Positions 1-9,737 of a DNA stretch of 64,000 nucleotides are shown here, piece by piece; positions within the stretch are counted from its first letter, which is position 1, and every line of letters starts with the position of its first letter. The translations under genes were made by a program, and so were the position numbers. The notes below the pieces were generated by a model. The model searched no databases. It saw nothing but the letters and a program-made list of their open reading frames with translations, and had not been told where the DNA came from. Source of the DNA: JAUXFK01 sp034189035 (lineage in GTDB: Bacteria; Desulfobacterota; UBA8473); NCBI GenBank assembly GCA_034189035.1, contig JAXHVA010000008.1:12986-76985 (forward strand), given 5' to 3'.

Positions 1-89
1 CTCGCTGGAGTAATTGGAAACTAGGAAAAATGCTTCCTGTCTGAGCAAAGACAGATAAAAAAGGAACTACGTTATAAAAGGAGGAATTG

Positions 90-653
90 ATGTTTAAAAA
101 GTCTATCATATTAATACTCTTGTTATTAACAATAACATCGATGTCACAGGCTAGAAAAATTGGAAGTGTGAATCTACCAAATACTATCCTTTTGGGTGAG
201 GAACAACTGATTTTAAACGGCGCAGGATTTCGCAAAAAATTCTTTAAAAAGGTTTACGCAGGGGGACTCTATCTCAGTAAGAAAGAAAACAATGCACACA
301 ATATTATTAATGCTGATGAACCCATGATGATACGAATGCACTTTGTCTATGACGGTATTGACGGCAATAAACTAATCAACGCATGGAACGAAGGATTCGA
401 CAAGGCAACAAACGGAGATACATCCTCTATCAAAGAAGAGATAGAAAGATTCAATTCTTTTTTTATCCAAAAAGCTCGAAAAGGGGATATCTATCATATT
501 ATCTATCAACCAAAAGAAGGGGTAAGAGTCGATATTAAAGGAAAACGGATGGGAACGATCAAGGGCCTTGATTTTAAAAAGGCGGTTTTCGCTATCTGGT
601 TAGGGGAAAGACCAGCGCAAAAATCCCTCAAAAAAGAGATGTTAGGAAAATAA
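90..653 (+). CDS. Exported chalcone-isomerase-like domain protein
   Basis: 187 aa. Residues 1-21 form a signal peptide (KK then a long Ile/Leu stretch, cleavage near SQA). The rest resembles the chalcone-isomerase-like fold found in bacterial periplasmic proteins: the segment LNGAGFRKKFFKKVYAGGLY is typical of that family, as are the later helical region and a C-terminal block around KAVFAIWLGERP. These bacterial members are not flavonoid enzymes; a ligand- or fatty-acid-binding role is suspected. An in-frame TTG sits one codon upstream at 87, but the AAGGAGG at 78-84 is spaced five bases from ATG 90, so ATG 90 is preferred. It is followed by a hairpin and then the TRAP binding-protein array. 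No specific function can be assigned. Confidence 0.75.
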   Translation: MFKKSIILILLLLTITSMSQARKIGSVNLPNTILLGEEQLILNGAGFRKKFFKKVYAGGLYLSKKENNAHNIINADEPMMIRMHFVYDGIDGNKLINAWNEGFDKATNGDTSSIKEEIERFNSFFIQKARKGDIYHIIYQPKEGVRVDIKGKRMGTIKGLDFKKAVFAIWLGERPAQKSLKKEMLGK

Positions 654-658
654 AATGC

Positions 659-679
659 GGATAAAGTGAAATTTTATCC
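659..679 (+). terminator. Weak hairpin after the first gene
   Basis: Seven-base perfect arms (659-665 and 673-679) with a seven-base loop lie directly after the stop codon at 653. There is no T-tract, so this is at best a weak terminator or an mRNA 3' stabiliser. Confidence 0.25.
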
Positions 680-717
680 ATGTGCAAGACCCCCAATTAA
701 AAAGTGGGAGACCTAAC

Positions 718-1746
718 ATGAAACCAGAAAAAACAATTACAATCATCTTGATTGTTTTGGTTGTGTTTATTCATCGAATCGCATTCTCCGAAACAACTTC
801 TAAAAAACCGATTGTAGTATTAAAAATGGCCTCAAACGCCCCGGAAGGAATGGCACTTACCAACTTTATTAAAAAAAATATCACCTCTGATGGTATCGAG
901 AGAGTGACAGATGGTGAGGTTACATTTGACTGGTATCATGGGGGTATAATGGGAGATGATGAGGATTGGATCGCAAAGATGAATATCGATCAATTACAGG
1001 GAGCCGGTCTGGATGCTTCTGGAATCGATGTCGTGGTTCCTGAGATGGGCATAATGCAGCTTCCTTTCCTCTTTAATGATTTTGATGAAATAGCCCATGT
1101 TAAAGAAGGTCTCAGGGAAAGACTCATCAAACTCTTTAATGATAGGCATTACAAGATTCTGATATTCGGTGATCAGCCTTTTGATGATATCTATTCTATA
1201 AAACACAAAGTACGAACACCTGAGGACTTTAGGAAGATCAAGTTTGCATGCTACTACACTGTGGTGACACAGGAAACTCTGAATGCCCTAAAAACAAGAC
1301 AAATCCATCTCACCGTCCCTGAGATCGTAGCTTCTATGCGAGCAAAGATATGTGATGCGCTTCTCGCTCCAGCTCTTTGGTATGTGGGAAGTCAGCTTTA
1401 TACAATAACAGACTATGTAATCCCATCAAATATGAGATTTACCATGGGTGGTGTTGTAGTTACTATGAAGGCATGGAATAGAATCCCAGAGAAACATCAC
1501 GAGACTATCGTAGAGCTAATGAGGGAGTTGGAACCAGGATTAAATGGTATTATTGCCGACAACAATAAGAGGTGTTACGATGCATTGATTGGGTATGGAA
1601 TGAAGGAGGTAAGACTTACCCTAAATGAGATCGAGATATGGAAGAAAAGGACGAGGCCTGTTTGGGATTTGCTGGCAGGCAAGGTATATCCCAGAAAGCT
1701 CCTTGATGTGGTTTTAGGATATTTAGAGGAATATCGATCGCATTAA
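718..1746 (+). CDS. TRAP transporter solute-binding protein, DctP family (copy 1)
   Basis: 342 aa periplasmic binding protein of the DctP family, which captures organic acids for TRAP transporters. There is a signal peptide at residues 1-25 (MKPEKTITIILIV onward). The mature part has the array's hallmark segments: VLKMASNAPEG, DWYHGGIMGDDEDWIAKM, DQLQGAGLD, a central RTPEDF region and a C-terminal TRPVWDLLAGK. An upstream in-frame GTG at 682 would place 12 extra residues before the signal peptide. ATG 718, with GGGAG at 705-709, makes the start match its paralogues. It is the first of five related genes. Its ligand is unknown, and no DctQ/DctM permease gene is in the window. Confidence 0.88.
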   Translation: MKPEKTITIILIVLVVFIHRIAFSETTSKKPIVVLKMASNAPEGMALTNFIKKNITSDGIERVTDGEVTFDWYHGGIMGDDEDWIAKMNIDQLQGAGLDASGIDVVVPEMGIMQLPFLFNDFDEIAHVKEGLRERLIKLFNDRHYKILIFGDQPFDDIYSIKHKVRTPEDFRKIKFACYYTVVTQETLNALKTRQIHLTVPEIVASMRAKICDALLAPALWYVGSQLYTITDYVIPSNMRFTMGGVVVTMKAWNRIPEKHHETIVELMRELEPGLNGIIADNNKRCYDALIGYGMKEVRLTLNEIEIWKKRTRPVWDLLAGKVYPRKLLDVVLGYLEEYRSH

Positions 1747-1853
1747 TTCATGTTTATGAGAAAGACTTTTACATTATTGTCCCTTCGGGGAATGGGAGAA
1801 AAAACCTCGCCTTTATGCGAATACTTCAGTTCAATCTTTTGCGCTGTAAGGGT

Positions 1854-1923
1854 TCGAGGATTCCAGGATTCGAGGGTAGTAAAGAAAAATTTTCCTTGAT
1901 CACTTGAATCCTTGAGTCCTCAA
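1854..1923. repeat. Imperfect inverted repeat between DctP copies 1 and 2
   Basis: Arms 1854-1873 and 1904-1923 are reverse complements at about 16 of 20 positions, with a 30-base centre. The arms are internally repetitive, made of GAGGATTC-like words. They look like a small dispersed palindromic repeat and not a gene. No other copy with the same words was seen in this window. Confidence 0.45.
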
Positions 1924-2029
1924 GCTATCGGCTTTAGCCTATAGTAGTTGACTGCCCCTCTCTAAAGAAGGGTATATCATTTTATTAATAACCAAACTTT
2001 TACTGTTGTTGTAAAGAAAGGATAATAAG

Positions 2030-3079
2030 ATGAGATCAAAGAAGGTTTTTGTCGTAACTGTTGTATGCTTTTTATTCTTCATCCCCAGGATGGGTTTATC
2101 CCAAACTGACTTCAAAAAGCCAAAAGTGATATTAAAGATGGCCTCAAACGCCCCTGAAGGGATGGAACTTACGAATTATATTAAAAACGAAATCACCATT
2201 GGTGGTATTGAGAGAGTAACTGATGGTGAGGTTACTTTTAGTTGGTATCATGGAGGTGTAATGGGAGATGATGAGGATTGGATAGTTAAGATGGATATCG
2301 ATCAACTGCAAGGTGCTGGTCTAGACGCCTCAGGAGTTGATATTGCAGTCCCAGAGCTAGGTGTGATGCAGCTTCCTTTCATATTCAATGATGTTGATGA
2401 AATAGCCTATCTTAGAAAAACGTTACGGCAAAGGATCACCACCCTTTTTGAGGATAAAGGATACAAGCCCTTGATCTTAGGTGAGCAACCTTTTGATGAT
2501 ATCTATTCAATAAAAAGGGAGATACGAACGCCTGGGGACTTTACTAAGGCTAAATTTGCAGCGTACTACAGTGTGGTGGCAAAGGAAGCCCTTAAGGCCC
2601 TTGGCGCGGGTCAAATCCCTATAAGCGTCCCAGAGATCGTTTCTTCTATGAGGGCAGGGATATGTGATTCGCTTATCTGTCCGGCTCTTTGGTATGTAGG
2701 GAGCCAGCTTTATACAATAACGTACTGTGTAATCCCCTCAAACATAAGATGTACTATGGGTGGTATCGTAATTACGATGAAGGCATGGGAGAGAATCCCC
2801 GAGAAACACCACGAGTCTATCCTCGAAGTAATGAGGGAATTAGAACCGGGATTCACCGGTCCTTCTTCAATTTTATCCAATAATAATGAAAGGTGTTACA
2901 AGGCAATGATTAAGTACGGTATAAAAGAATTAAAGCTTACCCCGGATGAGTTAGAGGTATTAAAAAACAAGACGAGGCCTGTTTGGGATAAGCTGGCTGG
3001 CAATGTATACCCCAGAGAATTACTGGACACTATTTTGGGTCATTTGGAGGAATATCGATCTGATTATCCAGGCATGTGA
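2030..3079 (+). CDS. TRAP transporter solute-binding protein, DctP family (copy 2)
   Basis: 349 aa, with a signal peptide in residues 1-24 (MRSKKVFVVTVVCFLFF) and a DctP fold. It is the closest relative of copy 1: both share VLKMASNAPEGM, GDDEDWI, FDDIYSIK and TRPVWDxLAGxVYPRELLD-type motifs. It has a small insertion (GPSSIL) around residue 283 relative to the other copies. The ATG at 2030 is preceded by AAAGGATAA. The 283-bp gap from copy 1 holds only a palindromic repeat, so the two genes may or may not be cotranscribed. The substrate is probably a carboxylate, which is inference from family only. Confidence 0.88.
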   Translation: MRSKKVFVVTVVCFLFFIPRMGLSQTDFKKPKVILKMASNAPEGMELTNYIKNEITIGGIERVTDGEVTFSWYHGGVMGDDEDWIVKMDIDQLQGAGLDASGVDIAVPELGVMQLPFIFNDVDEIAYLRKTLRQRITTLFEDKGYKPLILGEQPFDDIYSIKREIRTPGDFTKAKFAAYYSVVAKEALKALGAGQIPISVPEIVSSMRAGICDSLICPALWYVGSQLYTITYCVIPSNIRCTMGGIVITMKAWERIPEKHHESILEVMRELEPGFTGPSSILSNNNERCYKAMIKYGIKELKLTPDELEVLKNKTRPVWDKLAGNVYPRELLDTILGHLEEYRSDYPGM

Positions 3080-3385
3080 AGGGTAAGAGTAATAAATATG
3101 ACTATGAAGCTGCCCCTAAAGAATTCACTCTCTCTTTATAGTAATTAAATTCTTTAAAATGGTTATTGAGTTCGCTCCGAAAACATTATCTGTAAAGTAT
3201 TGATTTTAAAAAATAAGAAAACAGAGCGTTCAATAAATTCCTGATACTACTATCCTTTTAACTAATTAACACGAAATTTCTTTTATTTGGAGTTAACTCA
3301 ATAGTCGTTTTCTTTAATTTCAATAGGTGAGTAGCTATAGATATCTTTCTAATCATCTTACAAATGAAAAACGGAGGTTACCACA
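3080..3385. other. Intergenic region before the broken GRE gene
   Basis: About 306 bp without a credible gene. It holds an A+T-rich inverted repeat (arms 3117-3125 and 3148-3156, nine perfect base pairs) just after the copy 2 stop codon, possibly a weak terminator, and a good ribosome binding site (GGAGG 3373-3377) serving the ATG at 3386. No promoter was recognised with confidence. Confidence 0.4.
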
Positions 3386-5867
3386 ATGGTACAGACTGAA
3401 ATAAAGAAGAGTCAAAATAAACTATTGAATAGGTGTAAATACTGGTGGTGGGCAGAGAAGAAGAGATCACCGAGGCTCAACTACCTCAGGAAGGCGATAT
3501 GGTCAAAGTCCACCAAAAGGGTTCAAGCTATTTGCCCGGAGTTCAGATAGATTTAGAGAATGCAAAGTGCCACACAAAGATATTCAAAGAGGCTCCTAAA
3601 TCTGAACCGTTTATTATCACAAGGGCTAGAGCTCTTGTTGTGGTTCTCGATAATATGCCGCTCTTTATCACCGATCATTCCCGGATTCAAGGGTATCCCG
3701 GCTCTGCCCCTCATCTTATTAAATGGATACCCACAGCCTCTTTCATGATTAATGAAGATCTCATAAATGACCGTACAGGTGTCATTTATGAGAAATAACT
3801 GGAGGAGGCAAAAGAGATAGCCGAATTTTGGAATGGAAGATCTTACCACGATGTATGTAATCAGTACCATGGCAAAAAGGAAAAGGTAGCGCAACTTATG
3901 GCAGACTTTGTGACACCAGGCAGGGAGGTAGCCGGGTTTGACTATGTTGTTCTCCGGTGTGATTGGATGTACCAGGGGTTCGATTCCATCATTGAGAAAG
4001 TCAATTAAAATATAAAAGATGCAGAAAAGAAGATGCGAGAGGCCTCGACTGCGAAAGAGCATGTCTGCCATATGGAGAAGATCGACACGTGGAAAGCGAT
4101 GAAGATATGTCTTGAGGCATCGATTCGATATGCAAGACGTATCAGCTGGCTGGCAAAGATAGTCGCGGAGAATTTCGAGACCGATCCAAAGAGGAGGCAA
4201 GAACTCTTGCAGATCAGTGAGACATTTTACAATGTTCCTGCAAAACCTCCTGAGCATCTGTGGGAGGCGATACAGTTCGATCACTTTGTACAGATTGCAT
4301 ACAGACTCGAATGGCAAAATGCTGCATGGCCGTGGCGTCAGGGCTACTGGCACTGGCCCTTTTATAAGAAGGATGTGATAGAAGAAAAGACCCTCACCAG
4401 GGATGATGTAATTGAATACTGTGCAGAATGGATGATTATGGCCTATACTATCGGAAAAACATGGCCTCGGATAGGTCGCGAGGCATTACAGGGCAGTCCC
4501 GGGCCCTATGTGTGGACACTTGGAGGAGTCGACGAAGAGGGGAATGATGCCTGTAATGATCTTACAGACTGTTATCTTGAATCAGCCCTTATAAGCAGGG
4601 TGAGCGACCCTACCTTTGGTTTCCGTTATAGCTCTAAGACCCGTACAGAGACACTCCGTCGGGTATTTGAGTGTATTCGCCGCCACGGCCTGGGCTATCC
4701 TTCCATTCGTAATGATGACGTACTTATACCGAATATAATGCACTGGTTTGGTCATCCGCTAAAGGAGGCAAGGCGTTGGGTACACCAGGCATGTATGGCC
4801 CCTGCTCCTGATACAAAATGGACTGCCCCGGCGCTTCGGTATCCCCAGGCCTCAATAGGTACAGGTTCAAAGGCGATCTCTTTTGCAATATTTGACGGCT
4901 TTGACCCTTTAACCGGAATGCAAACTGGCGTCAAGACAGGGGACTGCACTGAATTTACAACCTTTGAAGACTTCTATAATGCCTGGTATGAGCAGTTAAA
5001 GGCTGGCTTTAAAATGGCAACAGGCATGGAACATCGGAACAGGTATGTAGAGGCGCATTTTTATCCGAAGCCTATGACCTCGGCACTCTATGAACGTTAT
5101 ATTGAAAAAGGTGAAAACAGTGCCCTTTCTAGGGAAAGGAGCAGCTTATGGTTTACCATTTTTGCTTTCAACGAAACAGGTGACTACCTGGTTGCCCTTA
5201 AGAAGCTTATTTACGAAGACAAGAAGTATACAATAGCAGAGTTAAGAACATCTTTGGAAGCGAACTGGGATGGCTTTGAGGAGATGAGGATGGACTTTGT
5301 GCGGGCACAAAAGTGGGGTAATGACGATGATTATGTAGATCAGATATGGGTAGGATTTGGGAAGGATGTCTTGGCCTGTACTTGACATCAATGGTCAACC
5401 ATGGCCTACCCTTCCTGAGAATGTAGCAGGATTTACGGTCGGAGCCCTGAAGATTGGAGCATTGCCAAACGGCAGAAGATTAGGCGATCCATTATATAGA
5501 TGGCGGCTGCTCTCCTGGTCCTGGTCTTGATAAGAAGGGCCCAACTGCAGTATTAAAATCAGTAGGTAAATTAGATCATATCGGATCAGTTAGGGCAACA
5601 CTCCTCAATCAGAGATTGTCACCTACTCAGTTACAAGGAGAGAAGGGGTTTAGTATGTGGCGAGACTATATGAAGACATGGCATGATCTGGGGATTAACC
5701 ATGTTCAGTTCAATATGGTTGACAACGAGACCCTGTACGCAGCTCAAAGAGAACCTGAGAAATACAGCAAACTGTTAGTTCGGATTGCCGGGTACAGTGC
5801 GCACTTCGTTGAGATAAGCAGGATAACACAGGATTCTATTATTGCACGTAGTGTTAAGAAATTCTAG
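3386..5867 (+). pseudogene. Glycyl radical enzyme, benzylsuccinate-synthase-like, broken by frameshifts and stops
   Basis: Reconstructed length is about 827 codons, near the usual size of pyruvate-formate-lyase-type glycyl radical enzymes. The segment RIQGYPGSAPHLIKW near the N-terminus and HQACMAP around the thiyl cysteine (codon 4792-4794) resemble the benzylsuccinate/alkylsuccinate synthase branch. The glycyl-radical loop RIAGYSAHF is intact (Gly codon 5790-5792). The frame is broken five times: a frame change between about 3508 and 3541, TAA at 3796-3798, TAA at 4006-4008, and one-base insertions near 5383 and 5498. ATG 3386 has GGAGG eight bases upstream, so the original start and its ribosome site survive. 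No radical-SAM activase gene is nearby. The original substrate is unknown; fumarate addition is an inference from the family branch. Confidence 0.85.
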
Positions 5868-5940
5868 GTATCTCTCGTATTATACAAATATTAGACTATG
5901 ATCTTCGCAATGTGAAGCTGATTTACAAAATTAGACCTCT

Positions 5941-6907
5941 ATGCCGCCGAATAAGGCATTAAAAATTAAAAAGAAGGGTAAAGAGATCAATTCAAAAAGA
6001 ATCTTCAATTTGACACTTCTATTATTCGGCTTCTTACTTATTACAAGTGATATCTCATATGGAAGCGAGGAAAAACCAAAAGTCATATGGAAGATAGCAA
6101 CACATGCCCCAGAGTCAATCGGTTATGCAGTCCGTATTAAAAGGGACCTGAATCCAGCTATTATTGAAGCGACAAACGGTAATGTCACTCTTGATTGGTA
6201 TTGGGGCGGTATAATGGGAGATCGAGAGGATTGGATATCAAAGATACAAATCAATCAGCTACAAGGAGGAGCATTCGATGGGCAGGCGATTGTTATGGTC
6301 TGTCCTCAGATAGTTTTATTGGAACTTCCCTTCCTCTTTAGTTGTGTTGACGAAGCAATGTATGTAAGGAAAATTTTTAACATGGTGTGGCGTAATGGAA
6401 CATGGAACCCTAAAGGCCATCGGGGCAAGTCCAATCCCTGTGAATGTACCAGAGATAGTCACAACTGTGAGATCCGGGGTCTGTGATGCAGTTCTCGCTC
6501 CGGGGATGTGGTGGGTAGGTTCTCAACTCTATACAATAACGAAACATATTACTCGCTGGAAGTTAAGATATCAACCGGGCTGTCTTGCAGTTTCGACTAA
6601 TGCATGGAATAGAATCTCTATGGACTACCAAGAGACTATCATTGAAAGAATGCCGAAAATAGAAGACAGCTTAAACCGCTTTGGATGGGACAGCAGTAAA
6701 AAATGCATCAGGGCAATGATCAACTATGGTTTAGAGGAAGTCAAGCTGACATCAGAAGAACTTAATCTATTTAAGAGAAAGACTCGGCCTATTTGGGACA
6801 CATTGGCCGGCAAGCTGTATCCAAGAGAATTGCTGAATGAAGTCTTGGATTATTTGGAGGAATACCATTTGAACAAAGCTGTCAATCAGGACAACGTACA
6901 CAGATAG
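5941..6907 (+). pseudogene. DctP-family solute-binding protein with internal deletion (copy 3)
   Basis: The N-terminal half (5941-6375) has a signal peptide and the family motifs IWKIATHAPES and GGIMGDREDWISK, and runs to YVRK. The C-terminal half continues in another frame from about 6386 (CGVMEHGTLKAIGASPIPVN) to the stop at 6907, with the usual TRPIWDTLAGKLYPRELL end. Against copy 5, about 50 residues (roughly 148 bp) between YVR and SGVVE are missing, and the junction near 6372-6386 is out of frame. The 5' end also lacks a clear ribosome site. An internal ATG at 6395 could in principle start a fragment, but it would be cytoplasmic and non-functional. It lies directly after the broken GRE gene, so both probably decayed together. 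Confidence 0.85.
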
Positions 6908-7048
6908 GAAGATAAAATTTTTCATGTACCCTCAAATCTCTAACATCTTCATATTATTGAGGGTGTTCTTCCTCTTGCTGTTTCAAGCAGAGAGATTCTA
7001 TAGCAGATATTGAATGAGGAGAAGTGTTTTATTGAATAATGTATTTTT

Positions 7049-7069
7049 ATATGATATTTTATATCATAT
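7049..7069. promoter_or_regulatory. Palindrome just upstream of the copy 4 ribosome site
   Basis: A perfect inverted repeat with nine-base arms (7049-7057 and 7061-7069) around a three-base centre ends five bases before the AGGAGG at 7075-7080. It could be an operator for a dimeric regulator or an RNA hairpin affecting translation. It is made only of A/T-rich words, so chance is a real possibility. Confidence 0.3.
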
Positions 7070-7088
7070 TATATAGGAGGGAATGCAA

Positions 7089-8126
7089 ATGAAATGTAGA
7101 AGATTCTTTCTAGTAGTTTTAGTTTTCTTCGTTTTGTTTATCTCCAACATAGCATTATCCAAGAAAGCCACAAAAAAACCTAAGATCGTATTGAAGATGG
7201 CCAATAATGCACCTATCGGGATAGGCGTTGAAGTCTGGATAAGAAAGGATTTTACCCCGGCCGTTGAGAGGGCTACAGATGGTGATGTTGTCCTCGACTG
7301 GTACAGTGGGGGGATAATGGGAGATGATGAGGACTGGATAGCAAAGATGCATATCGATCAACTCCAAGGAGCTGGTCTTGACGGATCCGGGATTCATCAT
7401 GCATGCCCTGATTTCGCTATAATGCAACTTCCCTTTATATTTGACGGCTACGATGAAGTAGCCTTTATAAAAAAAAGGTTGCGATCAAAGCTGGGCAAAA
7501 GGTTTGAGGAACATGGATATAAGATGCTTGTGATCGCAGATCAGGACTTTGATCAGGTCTATTCATCGAAAGTAGAAGTACGAGCGCCTGAGGACTTTGC
7601 TCGAATTAAATTTCTGTCATATTCTGGTATCGTGGAACAGGAGATGCTCAAGTCCCTTGGAGCAAGCCCGGTACCGATAAGCCTTGCAGAGGCCAATTCC
7701 GCTATACGGTCAGGGATATGTAATGGAATAGTGATCCCTTCTCTTTGGATCGTAGGTGCCCAGGTCTATACAATAATAAAGAATGTAACTCCCAGCAAAA
7801 TGAGATACGTTATGGGTTCTATCGTAGTTACGATCAATGCATGGAACAAAATCCCGGAAAAACATCATAAGGCTGTTGAGGAAGTGTCGCTGGATTTTGA
7901 ACCAAAAATAAACCAGAGCGTAAAAGACACGATGGACAGATGCCTTACTGCATTGCTTAAGTATGGTTTGAAAGAGGCGAAGTTAACTGCAGCTGAGATT
8001 GAAGTATTAAAGAAGAGAACCAGACCTGTTTGGGACAAACTGTCCGGCAAGGTCTACTCTAGGAAGATGCTCAATGAGATACTGAAACATAGAGCCGAAT
8101 ATCGATCCAAAAAGACAATGAGATGA
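7089..8126 (+). CDS. TRAP transporter solute-binding protein, DctP family (copy 4)
   Basis: 345 aa, with signal peptide MKCRRFFLVVLVFFVLFIS and then a complete DctP domain with VLKMANNAPIG, GGIMGDDEDWIAKM, DQLQGAGLDGSG, a central VRAPEDFARIKF segment and the TRPVWDKLSGKVYSRK end. Two ATGs are possible; AGGAGG at 7075-7080 is two bases from ATG 7083 but eight from ATG 7089, so 7089 is chosen. It differs from its neighbours in the ligand-facing central part (ANSAIRSG where the others have EIVSSMRAG), which suggests a different or altered ligand. It is followed by a hairpin and copy 5. Confidence 0.87.
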   Translation: MKCRRFFLVVLVFFVLFISNIALSKKATKKPKIVLKMANNAPIGIGVEVWIRKDFTPAVERATDGDVVLDWYSGGIMGDDEDWIAKMHIDQLQGAGLDGSGIHHACPDFAIMQLPFIFDGYDEVAFIKKRLRSKLGKRFEEHGYKMLVIADQDFDQVYSSKVEVRAPEDFARIKFLSYSGIVEQEMLKSLGASPVPISLAEANSAIRSGICNGIVIPSLWIVGAQVYTIIKNVTPSKMRYVMGSIVVTINAWNKIPEKHHKAVEEVSLDFEPKINQSVKDTMDRCLTALLKYGLKEAKLTAAEIEVLKKRTRPVWDKLSGKVYSRKMLNEILKHRAEYRSKKTMR

Positions 8127-8132
8127 AAGCAT

Positions 8133-8151
8133 GTTGTATAATGGATACAAC
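8133..8151 (+). terminator. Short hairpin between DctP copies 4 and 5
   Basis: Seven-base perfect arms (8133-8139, 8145-8151) with a five-base loop are followed by CTTTT. It is a weak intrinsic terminator or attenuator that could adjust the relative output of the two genes. Confidence 0.4.
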
Positions 8152-8182
8152 CTTTTGAATATTTAAAAAGGAGGGGAAAAAG

Positions 8183-9229
8183 ATGAAATTAAAAAGATGT
8201 ATTTTGGTACCTTTTCTTCTAGTGGGAGTATTGTTCCTTTCAGTTGAATTCTCTATAGGAGAACCATCAAAAAAGAAAATTGTATTGAAGATGGCGACTC
8301 ATGCCCCAAAGGGAATTAGCTACGCCCTCTATGTAAAAGACAATATCGATCCGGCTCTTGAGAAGGCTACAAATGGTGAAGTGGTCTTTGACTGGTATCA
8401 TGGGGGTATCATGGGGGATGACGAGGATTGGATGGCAAAGATAGAGATCGACCAGCTCCAAGGAGCAGGGATCGATGGCCACGGCACCAAAATGTTCGGT
8501 CCTGGCTTGGCAGTATTGGACCTTCCCTTCCTCTTTAACAATGCCCAAGAAGTGGGTTATGTAAGGGAAAACTTATGGTCATCAATGGTCAGGATTTTTG
8601 AGGATAATGGATATAAACTGCTCGTATTGATTGACCAGGGCAACGAGGGTTTTGATGAGATCTATTCCCTAAAAAGGCCGATTCGAACACCCGAAGACTT
8701 TGCAAAGACCAGATTTGTCACTTACTCTGGTGTTGTCGAAGCCGAAATATTGAAGGCGCTGGGTGCGAGTCCAATCCCCCTCAACGTGCCGGAGATCGTT
8801 TCATCCATGCGCGCAGGGATATGCAACGGACTTATTGCTCCAGCGATCTGGTATGTTGGGTCTCAGCTTTACACAATAACAAAGTATGTTACTCCTGTTA
8901 GACTAAGATATGCCCCAGGCGGACTCGTCATCTCAATGAAGGCATGGAATAGAATCCCTGAAAAATACCACAAAGAGATTGTCCAGATGCTGCTGGCAGA
9001 ACAAGACGGGGCCAACCGATTTGGATGGGACAGCAGTAAGAGGTGTTACAAGGCCATGATTAATTACGGCCTGGAAGAGGTCAAGCTGACTCCATCCGAG
9101 ATCGATGTCTTGAAGAAGCAAACAAGGCCTATATGGGACAGACTGGCTGGAAAGGAATATACTAGGGAGATGCTCGATGAAATCCTCGAATACTTAGATG
9201 AATATCGTTCATTGAAGGATGTCAGATGA
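8183..9229 (+). CDS. TRAP transporter solute-binding protein, DctP family (copy 5)
   Basis: 348 aa, with a signal peptide in residues 1-25 (MKLKRCILVPFLLVGVLF) and an intact DctP domain with VLKMATHAPKG, DWYHGGIMGDDEDWMAK, IRTPEDFAKTRF and TRPIWDRLAGKEYTRE. AAGGAGG at 8168-8174, eight bases from ATG 8183, is the best ribosome site in the array. It is closest to the broken copy 3 (both have NRFGWDSSK near residue 275), so these two form a subgroup distinct from copies 1 and 2. It ends the plus-strand array and faces the AOR gene convergently across 670 bp. Confidence 0.88.
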   Translation: MKLKRCILVPFLLVGVLFLSVEFSIGEPSKKKIVLKMATHAPKGISYALYVKDNIDPALEKATNGEVVFDWYHGGIMGDDEDWMAKIEIDQLQGAGIDGHGTKMFGPGLAVLDLPFLFNNAQEVGYVRENLWSSMVRIFEDNGYKLLVLIDQGNEGFDEIYSLKRPIRTPEDFAKTRFVTYSGVVEAEILKALGASPIPLNVPEIVSSMRAGICNGLIAPAIWYVGSQLYTITKYVTPVRLRYAPGGLVISMKAWNRIPEKYHKEIVQMLLAEQDGANRFGWDSSKRCYKAMINYGLEEVKLTPSEIDVLKKQTRPIWDRLAGKEYTREMLDEILEYLDEYRSLKDVR

Positions 9230-9737
9230 GTTTCTTCGTCTATTAATCGAGCTATTTTAAGATTATACAAAAATGAGGTAGAAATGACAACCGAAAGTCG
9301 ACCATCCTGAATACTTGGTCTATATTCTTATTTGAGTACTGAAGTCCCCATGCCCATCTCTTTTTTATCCTCATACTACACGAGACCTTCGGATAATCAA
9401 ACTATGAGCTCTTTAAAAAATCTCTTTCCTTATTCGGATTGGTATAACTGCAGCTAAAGTCCTGAAAAATCTCCTCATATATGATTCATCGCCCATAAAA
9501 GTATATATCCTAACCGAAATTATTGATTATACCTCTGATGTTTTTTTTTGAGAGGCAAGCTATCAATGAGACTGTTCCAAAGATAGAAGATAATGAGAAA
9601 GAGGTTCTAGATTCATCTTCTGTCATAAAGGGGTAATGTGTAAGCATAGTAGCTCTGGATAAGGACAAGAGAAAAAAGCATGTACAATGGTAAGCAAAAA
9701 AGATAAAAATATTACCAAGGTAGATTAAGAGTTGTAA

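Noticed and set aside
3796..4008. Possible stop-codon read-through or recoding at the two in-frame TAA codons of the GRE
   Set aside because: The same gene also has three frame changes, TAA is an ordinary stop in other genes here, and no recoding signal was seen; decay is simpler.
3553..4353. 266-codon minus-strand ORF opposite the glycyl radical enzyme
   Set aside because: Antisense to a clearly homologous (broken) gene, no ribosome site, and no recognisable domain; it is a shadow.
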